From positions 1 to 64,000 of the forward strand of contig NZ_JAAKEB010000001.1 in NCBI RefSeq assembly GCF_011038965.1: a stretch of DNA of 64,000 nucleotides, in the 5' to 3' direction. A program made the translations under genes and the position numbers. The stretch's first letter is position 1. Every line of letters starts with the position of its first letter. A model generated the notes under the pieces. The model was not told where the DNA came from. It saw nothing but the letters and a program-made list of their open reading frames with translations, and ran no database searches. The DNA comes from Adlercreutzia sp. ZJ141. Its GTDB lineage: Bacteria > Actinomycetota > Coriobacteriia > Coriobacteriales > Eggerthellaceae. This document shows positions 36,117 through 44,400 of this stretch, one piece after another.

Positions 36117-36665
36117 ATGATTATCATGCTGTTTGGCGTGTCTAACGTGGGAAAAACCGCGACGGGAGCCATATTGGCGGAAAAGCTGAGCTACTCGTTT
36201 TACGATTTGGATGAAGAGATAAAGAAAAAGTTTCAGGTAACCTTAGAAGAATTCATGAGACAGAACCCGTGGCCGTATGACAGGTGCAAGGTAAAAGGAG
36301 CTGTCCTGAAGGAGATAGTTCAGAAAAGCGAGGATAACGCAGTTATCGCAGTTAGCCCAATCTATTACGCGCGCAATTTCAACTCGCTCTTAGAACTGGA
36401 TCACGTGGTACCGATCGAGTTGCAGGATTCGGCAGAACATATTTTTAAACGACTGGTATTCTCGGACGAAAACGACAATATATATGAGGACAACGAATAC
36501 AAAGAAGAGCATAAGGATTACTATTTGAAGGACATACGAGAAGATATCGCCTATGCGAGACAAACCTTCAAGAGAATTAAGTGGAAGTACTCCGTAGACA
36601 ATAAGCCTGTAGAGCAAGTCGCCGATGAATTATATGAAATGCTTCGTGGGCTAAACAAAAGCTGA
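36117..36665 (+). CDS. shikimate-kinase-like P-loop protein
   Basis: This 182-residue protein has a Walker A loop GVSNVGKTATG at residues 8-18, followed by FYDLDEEI, the arrangement of shikimate kinase and related small-molecule kinases. The rest lacks the shikimate-binding motifs I would expect, so the substrate is unknown. It is relatively AT-rich compared with the core genes. The ATG at 36117 follows TTGGAGA; a TTG two codons upstream is less likely. It is the first gene of the tRNA-Val element. Confidence 0.7.
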   Translation: MIIMLFGVSNVGKTATGAILAEKLSYSFYDLDEEIKKKFQVTLEEFMRQNPWPYDRCKVKGAVLKEIVQKSEDNAVIAVSPIYYARNFNSLLELDHVVPIELQDSAEHIFKRLVFSDENDNIYEDNEYKEEHKDYYLKDIREDIAYARQTFKRIKWKYSVDNKPVEQVADELYEMLRGLNKS

Positions 36666-36725
36666 TACGGTGGTTGTGATTGTATTCGTTCTTTACCTAG
36701 AACCTTACTACGAGAGGGGCGTAAT

Positions 36726-36950
36726 ATGAGTCAGCATGACAAAGATGTATCTTTCTTTGTGGTATGGCTTCTCAACTGCGTCGCCGATGCATTGAAATGC
36801 GAGCCGAGAGAGGTTTATCGAAAGCTGCAGGCGAAGAATATCGTGGTTGATCATCTTATATCGAATTATGATGTTCTTCATACCATGGGAAGGGAAGCGC
36901 TCGTGGAAGAAGTCGTTCTCATAGCAAAGAAGCGAGGGGTTGAGCTATGA
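36726..36950 (+). CDS. DUF3791 family protein
   Basis: The 74-residue helical protein matches the DUF3791 pattern: a hydrophobic helix ending in a Cys-containing segment, EVYRKLQAKNIV, then YDVLHTMGREALVEEV. Members are commonly encoded next to DUF3990 proteins. Its stop overlaps the next start (ATGA). GAGAGG precedes the ATG. It may be the antitoxin or partner of the DUF3990 protein; this is inference. Confidence 0.75.
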   Translation: MSQHDKDVSFFVVWLLNCVADALKCEPREVYRKLQAKNIVVDHLISNYDVLHTMGREALVEEVVLIAKKRGVEL

Positions 36951-37426
36951 GACTCTATCATGGATCCGACCAGATCGTGAGTAAGCCGAAAGTTGACCGC
37001 TGTCGTCCGAATCTTGATTTTGGTCGCGGTTTTTATCTTACTTCGCATTATGATCAAGCGGTAAGATGGGCGAAGAGAAAGGCATCACTCGGTTCATCTC
37101 TTGCTATTGTGAACGAATATGATCTTTCAGAAGATTTGGGAGATGCTAAGGTTTTGAGGTTTCAAGCTGATGCTGCATGGGTTGATTTCGTGTGTGATTG
37201 CCGACGTGGGGGTAAGGCATATGAACAGTATGACTTGATTATTGGCGGCGTTGCTGACGATAAGGTGTTTTACGCAATCGATATGTATCTTCAGGGTTTG
37301 TGGGGCATCGAGACAACACTCGAAGCTTTGCGCTTTTATGATGTGAATGATCAATGGTGTTTTGTGTCGCAACGGCTTCTCGACGAAAGGCTGACTTTTG
37401 TTGAAGGCAAGGAGATTGCGCTATGA
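36947..37426 (+). CDS. DUF3990 family protein, ADP-ribosyltransferase-like
   Basis: The 159-residue protein starts MRLYHGSDQIV and continues GRGFYLTSHYDQAVRWAKRKA near residues 26-46. This resembles the H...Y arrangement of ADP-ribosyltransferase folds (YHG, then G-x-G-F-Y-x-T with a following helix). A C-terminal QWCFVSQRLLDERLTF could hold the third motif. The enzymatic activity is not proven for DUF3990. It overlaps both neighbours by four bases, so the three genes form one translationally coupled unit. Confidence 0.75.
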   Translation: MRLYHGSDQIVSKPKVDRCRPNLDFGRGFYLTSHYDQAVRWAKRKASLGSSLAIVNEYDLSEDLGDAKVLRFQADAAWVDFVCDCRRGGKAYEQYDLIIGGVADDKVFYAIDMYLQGLWGIETTLEALRFYDVNDQWCFVSQRLLDERLTFVEGKEIAL

Positions 37427-37662
37427 TTACGATCACAGAAGATCTTTTGGATCGTCTTCCGGCTATCAGGAAAACTAACCTCGAGTCTCAGATCGTTATG
37501 ATTATCGGTGAGCGTTTGGACGTGTCTCCAGCCGAAGCGCTGGATGTTTACTATTCGAGCGATATAGCCCGAATGGTTGAACAGAATCTTTATGGCATGC
37601 AATATCTAGAAGCAACGTACTTGGCCGATGAGATACTGATGCGTATGGGGCAGATGGGTTAA
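37423..37662 (+). CDS. small helical protein, DUF3791-like
   Basis: This 79-residue protein is predicted to be mostly helical (NLESQIVMIIGERLDVSPAE, YLADEILMRM) and resembles the first DUF3791 protein in layout. It overlaps the DUF3990 stop by four bases. It is the third member of the cassette, so the DUF3990 protein is flanked by two small helical partners. Family assignment is tentative. Confidence 0.6.
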   Translation: MITITEDLLDRLPAIRKTNLESQIVMIIGERLDVSPAEALDVYYSSDIARMVEQNLYGMQYLEATYLADEILMRMGQMG

Positions 37663-37689
37663 GGAATCACTGATTAATGAAAAGACCGG

Positions 37690-37785
37690 AGTCATTCTCT
37701 CAACAGCGGTTTTGATCGCAACGTGACTGAAGCCGCATTCGATGAACAGTATCACAGCTTTTGTACGCTTCTCTTTAGTGCACAT
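37690..37785 (-). pseudogene. probable IS3-type transposase OrfA remnant
   Basis: The reverse strand reads MCTKEKRTKAVILFIECGFS, which recalls the start of an IS3-family OrfA (charged start, KAV, then a helix-turn-helix), and degenerates after about 30 residues. The rest of the 37663-37981 gap has a small hairpin (GCACCC / GGGTGC at 37825-37845) and a doubled 12-mer GTGGTGCAAATA (37853-37876), with no intact gene. Confidence 0.35.
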
Positions 37786-37981
37786 GACGTTCTCTGGTTC
37801 ATTATAGAGTCCAGGATTATGTCCGCACCCCCCCTTCTCGGGTGCTTCTGAGGTGGTGCAAATAGTGGTGCAAATAATCCCAAAAGAAGCGTTTTGAAGG
37901 GTTATGAAGGGTAACAACGAATTATAGTCTGACCTGGGAATTGTTGGTTTTTGATACGAAGCGATTTACCCATGCGACTCT

Positions 37982-38067
37982 TTCACACGGCGGGGGTCAC
38001 TGGTTCAAATCCAGTAGCGACCACCATGAATTCGCAGGTCGGAAGGGTAAAACCTCCCGACCTTTTT
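37982..38067. repeat. 86-bp direct repeat, right copy (attR-like)
   Basis: Identical to 35903-35988: tRNA-Val anticodon loop to 3' end plus the terminator. No 5' half of a tRNA precedes it, so it is not a functional tRNA gene. Confidence 0.93.
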
Positions 38068-38415
38068 TATTTTCGTTACTGCCCACGGGTCAGACAATAA
38101 CAAACAGCACGCGTGAGTTGTGCGCAGATGAAGCTGGCAAAAACTTCCCGAAGACATGACTAACTTTGCATAATCGATTTAACCTCCCACGTACCAGGCT
38201 AAGGGAGCTGCGTCACTCATAACGGGCAATTGGGTGAGTTGTGTTGGGAACTGCATACGGAAACGAACAGTACTTGGTAAAATGTCACCGAAGGAAAACT
38301 GTTTGTAACAAAGAAAAAACCTGAATAAAGGTCGCTTTGTGGGACAGCTTGGCGGTCTTCTGTAAGACAATTTCAAGAGCGTGAGCATAAGGTCAAGTGG
38401 TACATGGAGCAGATT
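38068..38415. other. intergenic region before the defence operon
   Basis: The 348 bases contain no gene I can support. A TAAAAT at 38278-38283 could be a -10 box for the operon downstream, without a well-spaced -35 box. The composition is AT-richer than the core. Confidence 0.4.
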
Positions 38416-39351
38416 ATGCCTATTGGCAACATAGGGTTCGTTGAAAGCATCGAGATGATGTATCCAACGAGCGTGCTGAAAACCCTCCTGTTCGACCGCA
38501 CGACCGGTAAGAACATCATATGGGCAGACGATGAATATGAAGCCATAGGTGAGCAGTACTTAGGCCACAACGAGATAACCATCCCCAAGATTAGCGGCAC
38601 AAATAGCGGAGTGATTAAGCCTCGCATTGCCAAGGCGTTGGAGAAGCAGAGCCAGCGCACCAAGACTCATGCGGAGGTGTTCACACCTGCTTGGTTGGTT
38701 AACCAGATGAACGGCTACATGGACGATGACTGGTTTGGTCGCGAAGGCGTTTTCAGTACGTGCGAAGACCGTAGCTGGCAAGTTACCGCAGACAGCATCA
38801 GCTTCGACGGCGCGCCAGGCACGTGGAAGGACTTCATTGACCAGCGGCGCCTAGAAATCACCTGCGGCGAAGCGCCATTTATAACCACCCGCTACGACAT
38901 GCTGACGGGTGATGCCATCGACGTGAAGGACAGAATAGGTTTCTTGGATCGCAAGTTGCGCGTTGTGACGGAGAACGCAACCGACTATGACGAGTGGCTG
39001 AAATGGGCATACCGCGCACTTGAGGCAACCTATGGATACGAATACCAAGGTGACAATCTGCTGATAGCCCGCATCAACGTGCTCCAGGCGTTTGCTGAAG
39101 CTATGCAACATGAGTGGGACAAACTACCAAGCGAGAAAGAAGCTTTGCGCGCTGCCAAGATAATAAGCTGGAATATATGGCAGATGGATGGGCTAAAAGG
39201 TACGGTGCCAAGCGACAAGCCCGTTGGAGATGCGCAGCAGATGAGCATGTTTGACTTCTTGGAAGAAGAAAAAGACAAGCAAGCGCAGTTCTGCATGATC
39301 TATGACTGGCGTGCAAAGAAATCCCAAGCGTATGTTTCAATGAAGCACTAA
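38416..39351 (+). CDS. N6-adenine methyltransferase, SAM-binding half
   Basis: The 311-residue protein carries AEVFTPAWLVNQMN near residue 86, the TP..V..M region (motif X) of Eco57I/type I-like N6-adenine methyltransferases. RRLEITCGEAPFITTRYD near 143 is at the place of motif I. The catalytic NPPY motif is absent and is supplied by the next gene. I recognise the LEITCGEAPF signature from proteins labelled restriction endonuclease subunit M. The start is uncertain: ATG 38416 has GGAG 6 nt upstream, while ATG 38404 has a weaker site. It is the first gene of a five-gene run. Confidence 0.75.
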   Translation: MPIGNIGFVESIEMMYPTSVLKTLLFDRTTGKNIIWADDEYEAIGEQYLGHNEITIPKISGTNSGVIKPRIAKALEKQSQRTKTHAEVFTPAWLVNQMNGYMDDDWFGREGVFSTCEDRSWQVTADSISFDGAPGTWKDFIDQRRLEITCGEAPFITTRYDMLTGDAIDVKDRIGFLDRKLRVVTENATDYDEWLKWAYRALEATYGYEYQGDNLLIARINVLQAFAEAMQHEWDKLPSEKEALRAAKIISWNIWQMDGLKGTVPSDKPVGDAQQMSMFDFLEEEKDKQAQFCMIYDWRAKKSQAYVSMKH

Positions 39352-39364
39352 AAGGATGGCTGGT

Positions 39365-40390
39365 ATGAAGAAATTCTTCGGAGTAATCGGAAATCCGCCT
39401 TATCAGGAAGAAACTGAAGGCAACGGCCGAGATAACCCTATCTACCCTGACTTTATGGATGAGTCTTATAAGGTCGCCGAACGTGTTGAACTGATTACGC
39501 CAGCACGTTGGCTATTTAATGCTGGTCAAACTAAGAAGACTTGGAACCGAAAGATGCTTGAGGATGAGTATTTAGAAGTACTCATGTATGAACCTGACGC
39601 TGAGCGTATTTTCCCAACTGCAGAAATCAAGGGAGGCGTTGCGGTTTCGTACCGTAATGAAACGAAACATTGTGAGCCGATTGGGCTGTTTGTGCCATTT
39701 GCTGAATTGCGAGATATATTAATAAAGGTACCAGTAATTGAAGGCCAGAGAGTGACGGATGTAATAACCGGTGCTGTGCCGTATAGGTTTTCGAAAGTGC
39801 TGAAAAATGATCATCCTGGATACGCTGAGCTAGCTGGTAAGTCATTTGATTTGAGAACAAATGCGTTTGAAAAGCTAGGCGGCAAAATATTCTTCGAATT
39901 GAAGCCCGATGATTCAAAAGAATACGTGAAGATATTTGGACTGCTGAACAACAGGCGTGTCTATATGTGGGTGAGAAGAGATTATTTGGAAGTGCCAAGC
40001 AATTTTGATAGCTATAAGCTCATGATGCCTAAGGCCAGCGGAAATGGCGACTATGGCGAACCGCTTGCTTCAATGGAAGTAGGGGCTCCTAACACGGGAC
40101 ATACGCAAACGTTTGTCTCCTTCGGCAATTATCAATCGGAGGGGGAAGTGTTAGCGTTAAGAAAGTACTTCTGTACTAAATTCGCTAGAGCATTGTTAGG
40201 CGTTTTGAAAGTAACACAAGACATAACTCCAAGGGTCTGGGAGCAGGTGCCTCTTCAAGACTTTACGCCAAACTCCGACATCGACTGGAGTAAGCCTATC
40301 ACCGAGATCGACCAGCAGCTTTACGCAAAGTATGGCCTTTCCGATGAAGAAATCGAGTTCATCGAAACGCACGTTAAGGAGATGTCGTAA
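39365..40390 (+). CDS. Eco57I-type methyltransferase, catalytic NPPY half
   Basis: This 341-residue protein begins MKKFFGVIGNPPYQEETEG, so the catalytic motif IV sits at residues 9-12 and no SAM-binding motif I is present. The ELITPARWLFNAGQTKKTWN stretch is typical of the Eco57I methylase class, and a target-recognition-like region follows. It lies 13 bases after the SAM-binding half, in another frame, with its own AAGGA; ATG 39356 is the alternative start. The two genes together would make one complete methyltransferase. Its stop overlaps the next start (TAATG). Confidence 0.82.
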   Translation: MKKFFGVIGNPPYQEETEGNGRDNPIYPDFMDESYKVAERVELITPARWLFNAGQTKKTWNRKMLEDEYLEVLMYEPDAERIFPTAEIKGGVAVSYRNETKHCEPIGLFVPFAELRDILIKVPVIEGQRVTDVITGAVPYRFSKVLKNDHPGYAELAGKSFDLRTNAFEKLGGKIFFELKPDDSKEYVKIFGLLNNRRVYMWVRRDYLEVPSNFDSYKLMMPKASGNGDYGEPLASMEVGAPNTGHTQTFVSFGNYQSEGEVLALRKYFCTKFARALLGVLKVTQDITPRVWEQVPLQDFTPNSDIDWSKPITEIDQQLYAKYGLSDEEIEFIETHVKEMS

Positions 40391-41460
40391 TGGAGCCTGA
40401 GTATAAGCAAGACGCTTCATTGCTGAACCGAAATGCCCTGGCGCATGTCGAGCTTGACGGGCTCTATTCGCAAGTTCGTGAAATCCTCGAAGCAGCGCGT
40501 ACTCGAACCTATCATGCTGTCAACTTCGAAATGGTGAAGGCCTACTGGGAAGTTGGCAAAAGCATAGTTGAGGCCCAAGGCGGAGAAGAGCGCTCTGAAT
40601 ACGGACGAGGGCTCGTAAAAGAGCTTTCCGTTCGCCTAACTCGCGATTATGGCAAAGGCTTCGATTCTACGAATCTTTGGCATATGCGCAACTTCTACCT
40701 CTCCTTCCCAATTCTCGACGCACTGCGTCCACAATTGAGCTGGACGCATTATCGCCATCTCATAAAAGTCAAGGATGCAGACAAGCGTCTTTGGTACATG
40801 AACGAATGCGCTGAAAGCAATTGGTCAACACGCCAGCTTGAGCGTCAGATCAATAGCTTCTATTACGAACGCCTTTTGGCAACGCGAGAGGATAAACGTC
40901 CGGAAGTTATCGCGGAGATCTTCGAAAAGGAACCACCGAAGCGCCCGGAAGACATCATCCGCGACCCTTATGTGCTGGAATTCCTTGGCATAAACCAAGA
41001 TACGCAGTTCCGTGAAAGCGAGCTCGAACAGGCACTCATCGATAATTTGCAGGAATTCCTGTTGGAATTGGGGCGTGGCTTCGCATTTGTTGCCCGCCAA
41101 AAGCACATCGATCTCGATGGTGACCATTTCTATATTGACCTCGTGTTCTATAACTACCTATTGAACTGCTTTGTTCTGATTGACCTGAAAGCCGGCAAGC
41201 TCACCCATCAAGACATAGGGCAGATGGACACGTATGTTCGCCTGTATAACGAGTTTCAGCGGGGGTCGAATGATAATCCCACGATAGGTATTGTGCTGTG
41301 CTCGGAGAAGAACGAGACGGTTGCGCGATATTCCCTGTTGGCAGATGACAAGAACATCTTCGCTTCCAAATACGAAACGACGATTCCGAAGCCCGAAGAG
41401 CTCGAGGCGTATATTCAGGAAGAACGTCGTAGGTTTGAAGAAAGGCAGCAGGACGAATGA
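40390..41460 (+). CDS. DUF1016 (YhcG-type) PD-(D/E)XK nuclease
   Basis: The 356-residue protein has the helical DUF1016 N-terminal domain (VNFEMVKAYWEVGKSIVEAQ, then LWHMRNFYLSFP). The YhcG C-terminal nuclease fold carries candidate catalytic residues in ELEQALIDNLQEFLLELG, FYIDLVFYN and VLIDLKAGK, near 210-280. YhcG proteins are frequently lodged in type I restriction loci and are proposed to be nucleases. It overlaps both neighbours, placing it firmly in the operon. Confidence 0.88.
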   Translation: MEPEYKQDASLLNRNALAHVELDGLYSQVREILEAARTRTYHAVNFEMVKAYWEVGKSIVEAQGGEERSEYGRGLVKELSVRLTRDYGKGFDSTNLWHMRNFYLSFPILDALRPQLSWTHYRHLIKVKDADKRLWYMNECAESNWSTRQLERQINSFYYERLLATREDKRPEVIAEIFEKEPPKRPEDIIRDPYVLEFLGINQDTQFRESELEQALIDNLQEFLLELGRGFAFVARQKHIDLDGDHFYIDLVFYNYLLNCFVLIDLKAGKLTHQDIGQMDTYVRLYNEFQRGSNDNPTIGIVLCSEKNETVARYSLLADDKNIFASKYETTIPKPEELEAYIQEERRRFEERQQDE

Positions 41461-44400
41461 CATATGACGTTTCTGGCTTCATAAAGAGCACCTCGCGGGC
41501 AATCCCGCAGATATATGCCTACACCACGCCTGAGATAGCTGCACATGATGGGTGGACGAAGATCGGCTACACTGAACAAGACGTTGATACCCGCATCAAG
41601 CAGCAGACCCACACAGCTGACATAGCTTGGCATAAAGAATGGCAAGGCAACGCCATCTACGAGGATGGCACAGGTGACACCTTCACAGATCACGACTTCC
41701 ACGCCTACCTTCGCAAGCTTGAATACAAGGACAAGCCTGGAACTGAGTGGTTCTGTGTTAGCGGCGAAGAATCTCATAGACGTTTCATCGACTTTCGTAT
41801 TAAGCGCGGCGAGATACCTCTGCCTGAGGCTGTGCCCTACCAATTGCGTGCCGAGCAAAAGCAGGCTGTTGCAGAAGCGCTCGATTATTCGCGCCTGCAT
41901 GAGCGCGCCGAGTTTTTGTGGAACGCGAAGCCGAGGTTCGGCAAGACGCTTTCCGCCTACGACCTTTGCAAGCAGATGGGTGCCAGGACGGTGCTGATCG
42001 TTACCAACCGGCCTGCTATCGCCAACAGCTGGTATGAGGATTACGTGCGCTTCCTGGGCGCGCAGAGCGGGTACTGCTTCATCAGCGAGGCAGCTTCTCT
42101 TGCGAAAAAGCCGCACGTGATGACGCGGCAGGAGTTCATGGCCATGCGCCGCGACAACCGAAGTTCTCCTGACAAATTCATCGCCTTTGTGAGCCTGCAA
42201 GACCTCAAAGGCTCAATCTATTTCGGTGGCGACTACGACAAGTACAAGTGGCTGACAGAAATTCACGGCGGCTGGGACGTGCTGATCATCGATGAGGCGC
42301 ATGAGGGCGTAGACACCTATCTGACGGATGTCGCCTTCGACCATATTGAGCGCAAGTTCACGCTGCACCTTTCGGGAACGCCCTTCAAGGCGCTTGCCAA
42401 CGACAAGTTCCCGCAGGACGCCATCTACAATTGGACGTATGCCGACGAGCAGAAGGCCAAAGAGATGTGGCCCGATGACGCCGAGCTGCCAAACCCCTAT
42501 GCGAACCTACCCCGTCTCAACATGTTCACCTACAAGATGAGCGACATCATGGAGGCGAAGGTTGCCGCCGGTGCGAACATCGACGGAGAGACGGTTGAGT
42601 ACGCCTTCGATTTGAACGAGTTCTTTGCAACTACCGAGGCGGGCAATTTCGTCCACAACGAAGATGTTGACCGCTTCCTGAAGGCTTTGACGACGCAGCT
42701 GAAGTTCCCCTTCAGCACACCGGAATTAAGAGGAGAGTTAAAGCACACGCTCTGGATGCTGAACTACGTTGATTCGGCGCGTGCCTTGGCGAAAAAGCTG
42801 CGCAAGCATCCCGTATTCGGCGAGTATAAGATCGTGCTTGCTGCGGGAGATGGCAAAATCGACGATGATGATGCGCGTGCTAAGAGCTTCGACAAGGTGC
42901 GAGAGGCCATAGCGGCGTATGAGAAGACGATCACGTTGTCTGTAGGGCAGCTGACCACAGGCGTTACGATTCCTGAGTGGACTGCCGTGTTGATGCTCTC
43001 CAATATGAAAAGCCCTGCGCTTTACATGCAGGCGGCGTTCCGTGCGCAAAACCCGTGCCTGTTCTGTGAGGGTGGTGCATATTTGCGCAAGGAAAACGCC
43101 TACGTGTTCGACTTCGACCCGGCACGCACGCTGACGATCTTCGAGCAATTCGCCAACGACCTGTATTCTGACACGTCCGGCGCGCGCGGTGATTTGGATA
43201 CGCGCAAGGCTCGCATCATGGAGCTTTTGAACTTCTTTCCTGTCATCGGAGAGGACGAAGACGGGGAGATGGTGGAGCTTGATGCTGCGCAGGTGCTTTC
43301 GGTGCCGCGCAAGATACGTAGCCTGGAGGTCGTACGGCGGGGCTTCATGAGCGATTTTCTGTTCCAAAATATATCGAACGTGTTCCGTGCACCTGCGGCT
43401 GTGGTTAAGCTCATACAGAACTTCGAGCCCTACAAGGCACCCAACAAAGACTTAGGGATTACGCCAGAAACCGCCGATGAGCTGTCTCTTGACGAGAATG
43501 GCGACGTGGACATTCCGCAAGAGGTTGCAATCGGTCTTGCAAGCGATCTGTTTGGAGACAAAGTCTACGGCGAGGTGGAGCAGGAGCTGCATGGCTCTAT
43601 CGAATACTGGGTTACCAAGATGGAGGACGAGCGCGACACCGACGAGGATAAGCTGATACGCGGGCTTTCCAAGGCGTTCGCGCACGGCGTTGCCGAACCT
43701 TTGGTGGAGGCTGCAAAGCAAAGCTATGGAGGCGAGCTTAAGAGCGCCCAGCAGAAGCGCATCGAGCGCAAGATAAAGGCGGATGCCGACATGACGCTCA
43801 ACCGCGAGGTCGGCGACTACAAGATACAGTGCAACATAATCGAGAAGTCGCGAGCGGATGCTCTTGCCGAGGCCGAGACTGACGAGGCGATGGATGTAAT
43901 AAACGCCGAGCATGACGAGCGTATGCGCGAGGCCGCAGACAAGCTGCGCAGACAGCTTGAGGCAAGTAGAAGCACGCTGGTGGAGAACGCGGGCGCAACC
44001 ATTGTGCGCGAGGTGGAGACCGCCAAGAAGGAGTCTGCCAAGCGTGACATAGAGACGGGTATTCGCGACCATCTGCGCGGGTTTTCACGAACGATACCGA
44101 GTTTCCTTATGGCCTACGGCGATGAGGGTACCACGCTTGCGAACTTCGACACTATCATCCCGCCTGATGTGTTCAAAGAGGTTACGTCTATCACGGTGGA
44201 CGAATTCCGTTTTCTGCGCGATGGTGGACCTTATGAGGAAGACGGCGAGACTAAGCACTTCGACGGCAATTTGTTCGACCCTGTGGTCTTCGATGATTCC
44301 GTGCAGGAGTTCATTGCGCTGCGTACGCGCCTGGCGAACTACTTCGACCCCGCGCTTACGGAAGACATCTTCGACTACGTGCCGCCGCAGAAGACCAACC

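Larger units (their letters stand above)
35903..38067. mobile_element. small integrated element at tRNA-Val, no integrase seen
   Basis: The segment is bounded by 86-bp perfect direct repeats of the tRNA-Val 3' half and terminator. The roughly 2 kb inside is relatively AT-rich and carries a P-loop kinase-like gene, a DUF3791/DUF3990-type three-gene cassette and a transposase scrap. No integrase or excisionase is visible. It may be a deletion remnant or an element mobilised by an integrase elsewhere. Confidence 0.75.

Noticed and set aside
37853-37876. Doubled 12-mer GTGGTGCAAATA as replication iterons or a CRISPR start
   Set aside because: Only two adjacent copies, no spacers, and no replication or Cas gene nearby.
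37982-38058. A second tRNA-Val gene at the right repeat copy
   Set aside because: Only the anticodon loop to CCA is present; the 5' acceptor and D arm are missing.
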